In this document: in pieces, positions 8,726-19,607 of the stretch
Numbering within the stretch: position 1 is the first letter of the stretch
How the letters are laid out: the number at the start of each line of letters is the position of its first letter
Origin: Streptomyces sp. PCS3-D2
GTDB lineage: Bacteria; Actinomycetota; Actinomycetes; Streptomycetales; Streptomycetaceae
Direction of reading: 5' to 3'
DNA: 64,000 bases
Assembly: GCF_000612545.2 (NCBI RefSeq)
Contig: NZ_CP097800.1
Location: 1,984,001 to 2,048,000, forward strand
Notes under the pieces: generated by a model
What the model was told of the DNA's origin: nothing
The model's database searches: none
What the model saw: only the letters and a program-made list of their open reading frames with translations
Made by a program: the position numbers and the translations under genes

Positions 8726-9961
8726 ATGAGTGACCAGACGGACGGCGGACGCCGGCTCAGCACGCAGGAGGCGGCCCGGGTGCTCGGCGTGAAGCCGGCC
8801 ACCGTGTACGCCTACGTCAGCCGGGGCCAGCTCACCAGCCGACGCGATCCGGCGGGGCGCGGCAGCAGCTTCGACCCTGCGGAGGTGACGGCGCTGGCCC
8901 GGCGGAGCCGGCGCGAGGCGGCCCCTCCGCCGGCCGGCGAACTGTCCGTCCGCACGTCGCTGACGCTCATCGAACCCGACCGGTACTACTTCCGCGGGGT
9001 CGACGCCGTGGCCCTGGCCTCGCAGTACCGCTACGAGGAGGTCGCCGAGTGGCTCTGGACGGGAACCGTCACCCCCGGGGCACGGTTCACCGCTCCCCCG
9101 GAGGTGCTGGAAGCCGCCCGCCGGACGGTGGACGCCCTGCCGGCGCACAGCGGCCCCATCGACCGGCTGCGGGTGGCGGTCGCCGCCGCCGCGGTGGCCG
9201 ATCCACTGCGCTTCGACCTGTCCGAGGAGGCCGTTCTCGGCTCCGCGCGCTGCCTGATCCCGACCCTGGTCGGCGCTCTGCCGACGGTGGGCACCGGGTG
9301 GGCCGGTGACGGCCGGATCGCCCGGCAGCTGTGGTCCCGGCTGACGCCGCGGGAGCCCGATCCGGATGCCCTCGCCGCCCTGGACCTGGCCCTGACACTG
9401 CTGGTCGACCACGACCTGGCCGCCTCCACGCTGGCCGTACGGGTGGCGGCGTCGGCGCGCGCGCATCCCTACGCGGCGGTGTCCGCCGGACTCGGCGCGC
9501 TCGAAGGCCCCCTGCACGGGGCGGCCGGGCGGCTCGCGCACCGGATGCTGGGGGAGGTGCTGGAACGGGGCGGCGCTGCGCCGGTCGTCGCTGAGTACCT
9601 GCGCGCGGGACGCCGGGTTCCAGGCCTGGGCCACCGCCTCTACCAGGGTGAGGATCCCCGCGCGGCGGCGCTGTTCGCCCGGCTGGAGGGGCTGGAACAG
9701 GCCGCCCCCGCACTGGCGGCGGCCCGTGAGGTGGTTGCCGTGATGGCCCGTCAGGGCGGTCTGCATGCCAATGTGGACCTGGCACTGGCCGTGCTGACAT
9801 TGGCCTGCGGGATGGCCGCCGAGGCCGGGGAGACCGTGTTCGCAGTGGCCCGCACGGCGGGCTGGATCGCCCACGCGCTGGAGGAGTACCAGGAGCGCCC
9901 GCTGCGCATGCGCCCGAGCGGCGACTACCGGGGCCCCCGTCCGCCCCGCCCGATTCCCTAG
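8726..9961 (+). CDS. Citrate synthase-like protein with N-terminal helix-turn-helix
   Basis: A 411-aa protein. Residues about 10-60 form an excisionase/MerR-like DNA-binding head (STQEAARVLGVKPATVYAYV, then RGQLTSRRDPAGRGSSFDPAEV). Residues about 75-411 form a citrate-synthase fold with GPLHGAAG (His264), GLGHRLYQGEDPR (His303) and LHANVDLALA (Asp351), so all three catalytic positions are kept. The ATG at 8726 follows AGGGTGGG. It diverges from the other paralogue over a region with two perfect dyads, which makes self- or cross-regulation plausible. Whether it acts as enzyme, metabolite-sensing regulator or both cannot be told from sequence. Similar HTH-fused synthases exist in other Streptomyces to my knowledge. 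Confidence 0.85.
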   Translation: MSDQTDGGRRLSTQEAARVLGVKPATVYAYVSRGQLTSRRDPAGRGSSFDPAEVTALARRSRREAAPPPAGELSVRTSLTLIEPDRYYFRGVDAVALASQYRYEEVAEWLWTGTVTPGARFTAPPEVLEAARRTVDALPAHSGPIDRLRVAVAAAAVADPLRFDLSEEAVLGSARCLIPTLVGALPTVGTGWAGDGRIARQLWSRLTPREPDPDALAALDLALTLLVDHDLAASTLAVRVAASARAHPYAAVSAGLGALEGPLHGAAGRLAHRMLGEVLERGGAAPVVAEYLRAGRRVPGLGHRLYQGEDPRAAALFARLEGLEQAAPALAAAREVVAVMARQGGLHANVDLALAVLTLACGMAAEAGETVFAVARTAGWIAHALEEYQERPLRMRPSGDYRGPRPPRPIP

Positions 9962-10269
9962 TGCTGTGGCCGGAGAGGTGTGCCGGCTCGCAGCGTCCGG
10001 TGCGGCGCACGGCGGAGGGCCGCAGCTCGCCCCCGGCGTCCTCCCGCGGTCCGACAACGCGGCGAGGTGCCGTGCCGGGGCCCGCGAGGCGGTGAACCTT
10101 TCTGGCCAGAGCACGAGGCGCCGCCGCCGACCGCCACGACACCCGTGTCGTCCGCGTCACCCGCAAGGGGCCACGGCCCGGGCACGGAACGGGGTGCCCG
10201 ACGAACGGCGCCCGGACATTCCGCTCGCACCGGGGCCGACCTACCGTTGCTGTCCATGCCGGTCGCGGC
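9962..10269. other. Intergenic region between convergent genes
   Basis: No convincing gene. It holds one hairpin (CGGGCAC at 10179-10185 with GTGCCCG at 10194-10200) that may end the leftward symporter transcript or the rightward synthase transcript. Otherwise I see nothing. Confidence 0.6.
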
Positions 10270-11862
10270 TCAGACCGCTCCCGCGCCGGTCAGCGAGCGA
10301 ACCTCGATCTCCGCATGCTTCGCCTCGTCCGGTTCCTCGCCCGAGGTGACCGTACCCGCCCAGCCGGCCAGGAAGCCCAGCGGGATCGAGACGATCCCCG
10401 GGTTCTGCAGCGGGAAGATCTGGAAGTCCACCCCCGGGAACAGCGACTCCGCGCTGCCCGACACCACCGGCGAGACCAGCACCAGCAGCACCGCCGGAAC
10501 CAGGCCCCCGTACACCGACCAGACAGCCCCCCGGGTGGTGAAACCGCGCCAGAAGAGCGAGTACAGCAGCACCGGAAGGTTGGCCGAGGCCGCCACCGCG
10601 AAGGCCAGCCCCACCAGGAACGCCACGTTGAGGTTCTGCGCGAGCAGCCCGAGGGCGATGGCCACCGCGCCGATCCCCACGGCCGCGGCCCTGGCCACCG
10701 AGACCTCGCTGCGCTGCCTGGCGTGCCTGCGCTTGAGCGAGGCGTACAGATCGTGGGCGACGGAGGCGGACGAGGCCAGGGTGATCCCGGCCACCACGGC
10801 CAGGATGGTCGCGAAGGCGATGGCGGCGACGAAGGCGAACAGCACCGCACCCCCGGTGGTATCGGCGCCGCCGCCGAGGAAGGCCGCCAGCAGGGGGACG
10901 GCCGTGTTCCCCGAGGCGTTGGAGGCCCGTACCTCGTCGGGTCCGACGAGGGCCGCCGCCCCGAAGCCGAGCACGATGGTCATCAGGTAGAAGCCGCCGA
11001 TCAGCCCGATCGCCCAGACCACCGAGCGGCGGGCCGCCCGGGCGGTGGGCACGGTGTAGAAGCGCGACAGGATGTGGGGCAGGCCCGCGGTCCCCAGGAC
11101 CAGGGCGAGACCCAGGCTGATGAAGTCGGCGCGGGCCGTCCAGTCCCCGCCGTACTTCAGGCCGGGGCTCAGGAACGCGAGCCCGTGCCCGCTGCGTTCG
11201 GCGGCGCCGGTGAGCAGCCGGCCGAAATCGCCGTGGAAGCGCAGCAGCACGAGCACGGTCAGGGTGATCGCCCCGCCCATCAGCAGCACGGCCTTCACGA
11301 TCTGGATCCAGGTGGTGGCCCGCATACCGCCGAAGGAGACGTAGACCACCATCAGGGCGCCCACCCCGATCACCGTCAGGGTCCGTGCCGCGGCGCTCGA
11401 GTTGCCGAGCAGCAGCCCGACCAGGCTGCCCGCGCCGACCATCTGCGCGACGAGGTAGAGCACGGAGACGACGACCGAGGAGGTGCCGGCGGCGATCCGT
11501 ACCGGGCGCTCGCTCATCCGGGCGGCGACCACGTCGGCGAGGGTGAAGCGCCCGCAGTTGCGCACCAGTTCGGCCACGAGGAAGAGCACGACCAGCCAGG
11601 CGACCAGGAACCCCACCGAGTAGAGCAGGCCGTCGTAGCCGAAGAGGGCGATCAGCCCGGAGATGCCGAGGAAGGACGCGGCGGACATGTAGTCGCCCGC
11701 GATGGCGAAGCCGTTCTCCATCGGGGAGAAGAGCCTCCCGCCGACGTAGAACTCCTCGGCGGAACCGTGCCGGTTGCGGCTGACCCAGGTGGTGATGCCC
11801 AGGGTCACCGCGATGAAGAGGCTGAACAGCATCAGCGCGAGGGTCTGGTGCTCACTGGTCAC
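10270..11862 (-). CDS. Sodium/solute symporter (cation-acetate symporter type)
   Basis: A 530-aa integral membrane protein of the sodium:solute symporter family, closest in pattern to ActP acetate/monocarboxylate permeases. About 13 hydrophobic helices are visible. Family signatures are RLFSPMENGFAIAGDYMSAA near residue 45 and GLALVLGTAGLPHILSRFYT in the middle. The GTG start at 11862 overlaps the TGA of the DUF485 gene (GTGA), so the two are translationally coupled, as in yjcH-actP pairs. The coupled DUF485 partner supports acetate or another short carboxylate as substrate, which is inference. Two citrate-synthase genes sit nearby but converge on this operon rather than belonging to it. Confidence 0.9.
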   Translation of the reverse strand: MTSEHQTLALMLFSLFIAVTLGITTWVSRNRHGSAEEFYVGGRLFSPMENGFAIAGDYMSAASFLGISGLIALFGYDGLLYSVGFLVAWLVVLFLVAELVRNCGRFTLADVVAARMSERPVRIAAGTSSVVVSVLYLVAQMVGAGSLVGLLLGNSSAAARTLTVIGVGALMVVYVSFGGMRATTWIQIVKAVLLMGGAITLTVLVLLRFHGDFGRLLTGAAERSGHGLAFLSPGLKYGGDWTARADFISLGLALVLGTAGLPHILSRFYTVPTARAARRSVVWAIGLIGGFYLMTIVLGFGAAALVGPDEVRASNASGNTAVPLLAAFLGGGADTTGGAVLFAFVAAIAFATILAVVAGITLASSASVAHDLYASLKRRHARQRSEVSVARAAAVGIGAVAIALGLLAQNLNVAFLVGLAFAVAASANLPVLLYSLFWRGFTTRGAVWSVYGGLVPAVLLVLVSPVVSGSAESLFPGVDFQIFPLQNPGIVSIPLGFLAGWAGTVTSGEEPDEAKHAEIEVRSLTGAGAV

Positions 11863-12344
11863 CGGCCTGCCCTCCTCGCCCGGCTCCGCTCCCGGCCGCG
11901 TTCCTGCTCGAAGACGGTCCAGCGCAGGTCGAGTGCGGCCCGGTCCCGGCGCAGCCGTGCGTGCCGGGCGTAGGCCCAGGTGAGCAGGAAGGTGCTGAGG
12001 AACTGCCCCAGCCCCGCCAGCATGGCCACGTTCACCGCGCCCAGGACGGGCCGTGCCATCAGGCCGGGCGCGGCCGTGGCGGCCACCACGTAGGCGACGT
12101 ACCAGAGGAAGAACCCGGCGGTCGCGGGGACGACGAAGCGGCGATACCGGCTGCGGACCTCTTGGAAGGCGGCGCTGCGCTGCACTTCCCGGTAGATGTC
12201 GGATGCGCCGGGCGTCGGGCGGCCGACCTGGGCCGGCCGGGGCGGGTACGGTTCCGCGCCCTCGCCCCAGCCGACGGCCAGCGCGTCGTACCAGGGGTCG
12301 TCCAGCCGGATCGTTCCGGCATCGCGGCCTTCGTGCTTGTCCAC
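11859..12344 (-). CDS. DUF485-family small membrane protein
   Basis: A 161-aa protein. Residues about 1-75 are soluble; two transmembrane helices follow (RFVVPATAGFFLWYVAYVVA and GAVNVAMLAGLGQFLSTFLL), then a basic Arg-rich tail. This is the DUF485 layout that accompanies ActP-type symporters. The start at 12344 (GTG) is preferred because AAGGAG (minus strand, 12351-12356) sits 6 nt upstream; an in-frame ATG at 12386 would give 14 more residues but has no comparable site. It is first gene of the symporter operon, ending in a GTGA overlap with it. Its role, probably assisting or modulating the transporter, is inferred from the constant pairing. Confidence 0.85.
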   Translation of the reverse strand: MDKHEGRDAGTIRLDDPWYDALAVGWGEGAEPYPPRPAQVGRPTPGASDIYREVQRSAAFQEVRSRYRRFVVPATAGFFLWYVAYVVAATAAPGLMARPVLGAVNVAMLAGLGQFLSTFLLTWAYARHARLRRDRAALDLRWTVFEQERGRERSRARRAGR

Positions 12345-12420
12345 CGAACTCTCCTTGTCCGCTGCCGCATTGGCCGCGTGCCCCAAGGATGTGCGGAATG
12401 GACGGTTTCCGGACTGGTGT

Positions 12421-12466
12421 ACCGGTGCTCTTCACTCCAACAGGTGATGCAGCGAAGAGCACCGGT
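12421..12466 (-). terminator. Terminator hairpin after parE
   Basis: Perfect 13-bp repeat ACCGGTGCTCTTC / GAAGAGCACCGGT with a 20-nt loop, between the parE stop (12521) and the DUF485 start. It suits the end of parE; an operator for the symporter operon is the alternative. Confidence 0.7.
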
Positions 12467-12520
12467 GTGCCGTGGCGCCCGCCCCGTGTCAGATGCCGCC
12501 GGCCGCCGGCGGCGTTCCGC

Positions 12521-14641
<2,121 letters not shown>

Positions 14642-15088
14642 GCAGTTCGCTCCTCGCTGAATTTCTTTTCTGGCCCTGTCGTGCGCAGGGGTGGCTCGGG
14701 TGCCCGTCGAAGGGTACCGAGGCCAGGTAGAGCCGATGCAACGCCACCCTCGCGCTTTCCTCAGCCTAGTCCAGATCCGTACGGATGTTCGATCCCCCGG
14801 GCAGGTGAAGGAAACATCACGTTCCCTTCCGCGCATGAACCATTTAGGGTTCGGGCACGTCCTCATGAACAACCTGGCACTCACGCCGGGGAGGATGGAA
14901 CTGCAACAAGCGCACGAGTGACAACGCGAAACCGTAAAGCAACGCAATACGGCTCCTTCGCCGCCAACCGGCAACAGCCGGCCAGCTTCGGAAGGAAGTT
15001 TCGAGGAAAAGCCGAGAGCGGGAACGTTTTCGGCCTGGTTGGATGTTGACCCTGGTACGACAGCTCGTCGAGCTAGAGAAGAGGCGAC
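14642..15088. other. Divergent regulatory region of parE and the small Cys protein
   Basis: No gene is supported in these 447 bp. The stretch from about 14800 to 15050 is less G+C-rich than its neighbours. A TTGACC at 15046-15051 may be a -35 element for the rightward gene, but no convincing -10 lies at the right distance. Confidence 0.5.
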
Positions 15089-15322
15089 GTGACTACTGTT
15101 CTGACACCCGCGACCCCGCTGACGGCCGCTGACCGATGCGACCGTTGCGGCGCCCAGGCATATCTGCGCGTCGTCCTGCTGAGCGGCGGTGAACTGCTCT
15201 TCTGCGCCCACCACGGTCGCAAGTTCGAGCCGGAACTCAAGAAGATCGCCGCGGAAATACAGGATGAGACCGAGCGGCTCACGTCCGCTCCGGCTGCCCA
15301 CGCCGAACCCGAGGACCGCTGA
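15089..15322 (+). CDS. Small conserved Cys-containing protein (DUF7455-like)
   Basis: A 77-aa protein with CDRCGAQAYLRVVL near residue 17 and LLFCAHHGRKFEPEL near residue 37. Three Cys and two His in CxxC...CxHH spacing suggest a small metal (zinc) site. The rest is an amphipathic helix and an acidic tail. The GTG start follows AAGAGG. I recall a protein of this kind next to hrdB/parE in Streptomyces genomes; its function is unknown. A strong hairpin follows the gene, suggesting its own transcript. No catalytic motif is seen. Redox or RNA-polymerase-related roles are possible but unsupported. Confidence 0.8.
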   Translation: MTTVLTPATPLTAADRCDRCGAQAYLRVVLLSGGELLFCAHHGRKFEPELKKIAAEIQDETERLTSAPAAHAEPEDR

Positions 15323-15368
15323 CACAGGCCACCTCGCATCCGACGAGCCAGGACCGGCCAGGCCGGTC

Positions 15369-15407
15369 GACGGGCGGCACTCCTGAGACCCAGGGGTGCC
15401 GCCCGTC
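15369..15407 (+). terminator. Terminator hairpin after small Cys protein
   Basis: Perfect 12-bp stem GACGGGCGGCAC / GTGCCGCCCGTC (15369-15380 with 15396-15407), extendable inward to 15 pairs with one wobble. Confidence 0.75.
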
Positions 15408-15569
15408 CTCACGTCCGCAGGCCGCCCGCACCGGGAAAGTCGGCGGTACCGAGCCGTCCCGGGCCGGTGTCACAGGACGGCGGCAACGGGCCGGCCGCCC
15501 CTGGTCCGCTCGTTGCCCCTGTGCGGACGCTGCACGCGGCCAGGGCGCCGGCGGGGCCCCCGGCCGACC

Positions 15570-16427
15570 TTATTGGACCCCGTCTTGCTGCGAGGCCCTC
15601 TCCGGGCCCGTCACGAAGCCGGCCAGCGGGGCGATACGCGTGTACACACCCGGACTGTCGGCGCGTCCGCAGCCCCGGCCCCACGAGACCAGCCCGATGA
15701 GCCGGCCCTGCGCCACCAGCGGCCCGCCGCTGTCGCCCTGGCAGGCGTCCTTGCCGCCCCCGCCGTCTCCCGCGCACACCATGGATTCGGCCCGGTACTG
15801 TCCGTCCATGTCCCCGGGATAGGCGCGCCCGCACACCTCGTCCGCGAGGACCCTCACGCGTGCGGCCCGCAGGGCGTAGGCGTAGTCGCCGAAGCCGCTG
15901 GTGTCGCCCCAGCCGTACACGTCCGCCTCGGTGCCCGCCCGGTAGGCGGGGTGCCCCGTCTCCGCCATGGGCAGGACGTGGTGTGCCGGAACGGCTTCCG
16001 CCAGCTCCAGGACGGCGAGGTCGCCCGCATTGCTCCGCGGGTCGTAGTCGGGATTCACCCGTGCCCCGCGCACCGCGATCTCCCGGCCGTCAGCCGCCCG
16101 GAGCTCCGTACGGCCGGCGATCACCCGGAAATCGGACACGGACTCGACGGGTCCGCCGAGCACCTGCCGGCCCAGGCAGTGCGCCGCGGTGACCACTTTG
16201 GTCGGCGCGACCACGACACCCCCGCAGAACTGCCCGTCCCGCGTACCTCCGAACCGGTCACGGCTGGCCAGGGCCACGACCCAGGGGCTGTCGGCCACCT
16301 TCACCGGCTTCCCGCCGATCACCACGCTGTCCGCGGCCGCCCGGGGCATCTGGGCGAGCGGCACCGCGGCCGTTCCCGCCGCCAGGGTCAGCGCGCCCGC
16401 CAGGACACGGGCAAAGGGACGACGCAT
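15570..16427 (-). CDS. Secreted trypsin-like serine protease
   Basis: A 285-aa S1-family protease. Residues 1-32 are a signal peptide (RR, then AGALTLAAGTAAVPLAQ, cleavage near AAADS). The mature enzyme starts near VIGGKPV. The catalytic triad is visible: His83 in VTAAHCLG, Asp in AGDLAVLEL and Ser233 in CQGDSGGP. Paired Cys residues fit the usual disulfides. The DACQGDSGGP context gives an Asp at the base of the S1 pocket, predicting cleavage after Arg or Lys. The start at 16427 matches the signal peptide. It lies downstream of hrdB on the same strand, but a hairpin separates them. Extracellular. Confidence 0.93.
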   Translation of the reverse strand: MRRPFARVLAGALTLAAGTAAVPLAQMPRAAADSVVIGGKPVKVADSPWVVALASRDRFGGTRDGQFCGGVVVAPTKVVTAAHCLGRQVLGGPVESVSDFRVIAGRTELRAADGREIAVRGARVNPDYDPRSNAGDLAVLELAEAVPAHHVLPMAETGHPAYRAGTEADVYGWGDTSGFGDYAYALRAARVRVLADEVCGRAYPGDMDGQYRAESMVCAGDGGGGKDACQGDSGGPLVAQGRLIGLVSWGRGCGRADSPGVYTRIAPLAGFVTGPERASQQDGVQ

Positions 16428-16522
16428 GGGGCCTCCTGACTCCGAGTGTGCATGACTCCACCCAGAGTGGGTTGCCCGGTGGCCGAGCGCACCCGCGCGG
16501 ACACCGTCGGCGCCTCCGTCGC

Positions 16523-16556
16523 GCGGGCCTCAGCGGCATCCGCCGCCGAGGCCCGC
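16523..16556 (-). terminator. Terminator hairpin after hrdB
   Basis: GCGGGCCTC / GAGGCCCGC, one mismatch, then five more pairs around an ATCC loop, 9 bp past the hrdB stop. Confidence 0.75.
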
Positions 16557-16564
16557 CGACCGGC

Positions 16565-18145
16565 TCAGTCCAGGTAGTCGCGCAGCACCTGGGAGCGCGA
16601 CGGGTGGCGCAGCTTCGACATGGTCTTCGACTCGATCTGGCGGATCCGCTCGCGGGTGACGCCGTAGACCTTGCCGATCTCGTCGAGGGTCTTGGGCTGT
16701 CCGTCGGTGAGGCCGAAGCGCATGGAGACCACGCCGGCCTCGCGCTCGCTCAGAGTGTCGAGCACCGAGTGCAGCTGCTCCTGCAGCAGCGTGAAGCTCA
16801 CGGCGTCCGCCGGGACGACGGCCTCGGAGTCCTCGATGAGGTCACCGAACTCGCTGTCGCCGTCCTCGCCGAGGGGCGTGTGCAGGGAGATCGGCTCGCG
16901 GCCGTACTTCTGGACCTCGATGACCTTCTCGGGGGTCATGTCGAGTTCCTTGGCCAGCTCCTCCGGGGTGGGCTCGCGGCCCAGGTCCTGGAGCATCTGG
17001 CGCTGCACGCGGGCGAGCTTGTTGATGACCTCGACCATGTGGACGGGGATGCGGATGGTGCGGGCCTGGTCGGCCATGGCACGCGTGATCGCCTGCCGGA
17101 TCCACCAGGTCGCGTAGGTGGAGAACTTGTAGCCCTTGGTGTAGTCGAACTTCTCGACCGCACGGATGAGGCCCAGGTTGCCTTCCTGGATCAGGTCCAG
17201 GAAGAGCATGCCTCGGCCGGTGTAACGCTTGGCCAGCGAGACCACGAGACGGAGGTTGGCCTCCAGCAGGTGGTTCTTGGCGCGGCGGCCGTCCTCGGCG
17301 ATGATCTCCAGCTCGCGCTTGAGCTTCGGCGCCAGCTTGTCGGCGTTCGCCAGCTTGTCCTCGGCGAACAGACCGGCCTCGATCCGCTTGGCGAGCTCGA
17401 CCTCCTGCTCGGCGTTGAGGAGCGGCACCTTGCCGATCTGCTTGAGGTAGTCCTTGACCGGGTCGGCGGTCGCGCCGGCCACCACGACCTGCTGGGCCGG
17501 GGCGTCGTCCTCGTCGTCCGAGATGACGAAGCCCTTGTTCTCCCCGCCCTCGTCCTCTTCGTCGCCCTCGGCCTTGACCGCGTCGGGCCCCTCGTCCGGG
17601 GTCTCGTCCTCGCCGGCCTCGTCCGCGTCCTTCTTGGCCGCGGTCTTCTTCGCGGCGGCCTTCTTCGCGGCGGCCTTCTTGGCGGGCGCGGCCTTCTTCG
17701 CGGCCGTCTTCTTCGCGGCCACCTTCTTGGCGACGGGCTCCGCCGCGGCCTGCTCGACGGCGGCGTCCGGTTCCTGCTCCTGCGGGTCCACCGCGGCAGG
17801 TGCCGCGGCCACGGGCTGGGCCGCCGTCGTCCTGGCCGCCGTCTTCCTGACGGGCTCGGTGGCCGTCCGCTTGGCCGGGCTCTTCGCTGCGACGCTCTTG
17901 CGGGTGGTGCGCTTGGGCGACTCCGCGGCACTGACCATCAGCGTCACACCCTCTTCCTCGAGGATCTGGTTGAGGCTGCGCAGAACATTCTTCCACTGGG
18001 TCGCAGGAATCTGGTCAGCCTCGAAGGCCCGACGCACGTCATCGCCGGCGATCTGCCCCTCGGCCTTGCCCCGCTCGATGAGCGCCATCACAGACTCGGA
18101 ATCGGCGATCTCCGGCGGGAGCGTACGGGATGTGCTGGCCGACAC
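16565..18145 (-). CDS. hrdB: Principal RNA polymerase sigma factor HrdB
   Basis: The essential housekeeping sigma-70 factor (526 aa). Residues 1-75 are the conserved head ([19 protein letters not shown]). About 75-210 is a low-complexity linker of Lys/Ala runs and acidic stretches. Then come region 1.2 ([16 protein letters not shown]), region 2 ([39 protein letters not shown]), region 3 and region 4.2 ([20 protein letters not shown]). The GTG at 18145 with GAGAGG 7 nt upstream matches the known HrdB start [13 protein letters not shown]. The leader holds a possible ECF-sigma promoter (18267-18291). A hairpin follows the stop. Confidence 0.98.
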   Translation of the reverse strand: MSASTSRTLPPEIADSESVMALIERGKAEGQIAGDDVRRAFEADQIPATQWKNVLRSLNQILEEEGVTLMVSAAESPKRTTRKSVAAKSPAKRTATEPVRKTAARTTAAQPVAAAPAAVDPQEQEPDAAVEQAAAEPVAKKVAAKKTAAKKAAPAKKAAAKKAAAKKTAAKKDADEAGEDETPDEGPDAVKAEGDEEDEGGENKGFVISDDEDDAPAQQVVVAGATADPVKDYLKQIGKVPLLNAEQEVELAKRIEAGLFAEDKLANADKLAPKLKRELEIIAEDGRRAKNHLLEANLRLVVSLAKRYTGRGMLFLDLIQEGNLGLIRAVEKFDYTKGYKFSTYATWWIRQAITRAMADQARTIRIPVHMVEVINKLARVQRQMLQDLGREPTPEELAKELDMTPEKVIEVQKYGREPISLHTPLGEDGDSEFGDLIEDSEAVVPADAVSFTLLQEQLHSVLDTLSEREAGVVSMRFGLTDGQPKTLDEIGKVYGVTRERIRQIESKTMSKLRHPSRSQVLRDYLD

Positions 18146-18266
18146 GAACAACCTCTCGGAACGATGGGAACGGCTTCCGACCCCGGGCCTGGTGGTGCTG
18201 GACCGGAGCCGACGACCACCGACCGGGGATGGGCCGGCGGCGCGGGCAGGGGCCGGGGAGCTGCAC

Positions 18267-18291
18267 AACAACCCCAAGGGCTGCTGTTCCC
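18267..18291 (-). promoter_or_regulatory. Candidate SigR-type promoter of hrdB
   Basis: On the minus strand GGGAAC (18291-18286) is followed after 16 nt by GTT (18269-18267), close to the SigR/ECF pattern GGGAAT-N16/18-GTT. In S. coelicolor one hrdB promoter is known to be SigR-dependent, which supports this reading. The transcript would have a leader of over 100 nt. Confidence 0.5.
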
Positions 18292-18472
18292 TCCGTCGGC
18301 CATCACCTCTTAAGTCATCGCGCGACCTCGCGGAGCGTTACGCCCAATCTTCGTGGCCCGAGTCACACCCTGTATGCGCGGATGCCGGTCATACGGTCGC
18401 ACCCCGCGGCCCCGGAAGCTTCGCGGCAGCCCCGGAGGGGCTCCGAAAGAGGGACGAAGCCCACACGCCGGT

Positions 18473-18500
18473 GTCGCCGGGCCCGGCCGGGCCCGGCGAC
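18473..18500 (-). terminator. Terminator hairpin after whiH
   Basis: GTCGCCGGGCCC / GGGCCCGGCGAC, 12 perfect pairs around a GGCC loop, 28 bp past the whiH stop. Confidence 0.75.
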
Positions 18501-18528
18501 GTGTCGTACACCCCCGCGCGCCCGCCCG

Positions 18529-19416
18529 TCAGTGCTCGCGCGGGGCAGGAACCACGCGCTCGACCTCCGGATGAACCGTCAGGAGCTGGCGCATCGCGCT
18601 CTCGGCACCCGCTGCGTCGCCCGCAGCGAGGGCCTCGACCATCCGGGCGTGGTGCGCTACGCACGCCTCGCTCGGGCGGTCGCAGGAGGTCATCGGGCTG
18701 CCGGAGACCTGGAGGGCGGCGGAGACGATGCCGGAGAGGTGTTCCAGCATGCGGTTGCCCGCCACCTGGATGAGGAGTGCGTGGAACTCGTTGTCGGCGC
18801 GCGCGAAGGTGATCGAGTCACCCTGACCGAGGGCGTGGCCCATGATCTCGACCATGTCGGCTAGGCGCTGCTGGACGTCCGGGCGGCCGTGGCCGGCGGC
18901 CAGGCGGGCGGCGAGGGGCTCGATCGTCCAGCGGAGCTCGCCGAGCTCGCGGCGCTGGTCGTCGCGCTGGGGCCCGAAGGCACGCCACTCGATGATGTCG
19001 GGGTCGAGCAGGTTCCAGTCGGCGACGGGGCGCACCCGGGTGCCGACGTTGGGACGGGCGCTGACGAGGCCCTTGGCCTCGAGGACCCGCAGCGATTCGC
19101 GGACGACCGTGCGGGAGACCTCGAAGCGCTGGCCGATCTCCTCGGGGACCAAGGGGCGGTCCGCGCCGAGATCGCCGGAAACGATCATCTGGCCGAGCTG
19201 CTGGACGAGTTGGCCGTGCAGTCCGCGGCCGCGGCTGCCTGCCGCCCGGCGGCCCACGCGGCTCAACTCGACGTCGGCGCCGTCCCAGTGGGGTGCTCCG
19301 ACGCGGTCGGACCCGGGGGTCTCCGCGTAGGGGTAGCGGTCGAGTTCGCCCGCGCCGGCGAGGCCGGAGTCGGCATGGCGGGCGGCGGTCATCATGGTGT
19401 GCGCAAGGGTACTCAC
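18529..19416 (-). CDS. whiH: GntR-family sporulation regulator WhiH
   Basis: A 295-aa GntR/FadR-type repressor. After about 65 residues of variable head comes the winged helix (LGQMIVSGDLGADRPLVPEE, then FEVSRTVVRESLRVLEAKGL, near 70-135) and then an FCD ligand-binding domain to the end. Position directly beside hrdB and the head STLAHTMMTAARHADSG agree with WhiH, which acts in aerial-hypha septation under WhiG control. GTG 19416 is taken as start, with AAAGGA only 3 nt before it; the ATGs at residues 8-9 are alternatives. A CGATAA at 19514-19509 on the minus strand resembles a WhiG -10, but no TAAA lies at the right distance. The ligand is unknown. Confidence 0.9.
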   Translation of the reverse strand: MSTLAHTMMTAARHADSGLAGAGELDRYPYAETPGSDRVGAPHWDGADVELSRVGRRAAGSRGRGLHGQLVQQLGQMIVSGDLGADRPLVPEEIGQRFEVSRTVVRESLRVLEAKGLVSARPNVGTRVRPVADWNLLDPDIIEWRAFGPQRDDQRRELGELRWTIEPLAARLAAGHGRPDVQQRLADMVEIMGHALGQGDSITFARADNEFHALLIQVAGNRMLEHLSGIVSAALQVSGSPMTSCDRPSEACVAHHARMVEALAAGDAAGAESAMRQLLTVHPEVERVVPAPREH

Positions 19417-19607
19417 GAATCCTTTGTCGGCCGTGCCTCCGCGGCCCTTGAGGTCTTTGGTGAAAAGCACACGAAAGGGTGATCGGTGCCACCTACGCAA
19501 TTGACGACTTATCGTAAAGAACCGGGCCTATTGCGCGGAGTTGCGGTCCCCTTGACGCGACATGGACTGCATCGGTCCCGTCCGCGACCGCTCCGGCACC
19601 GGAACGA

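Larger units (their letters stand above)
18146..18528. other. hrdB leader and whiH 3' region
   Basis: No gene is supported. It contains the hrdB promoter region, including the ECF-type candidate at 18267-18291, and the whiH terminator at 18473-18500. Confidence 0.7.

Noticed and set aside
19509..19540. WhiG-dependent promoter of whiH
   Set aside because: A CGATAA similar to the -10 is present, but no TAAA stands 14-16 nt upstream, so I list it only as a remark.
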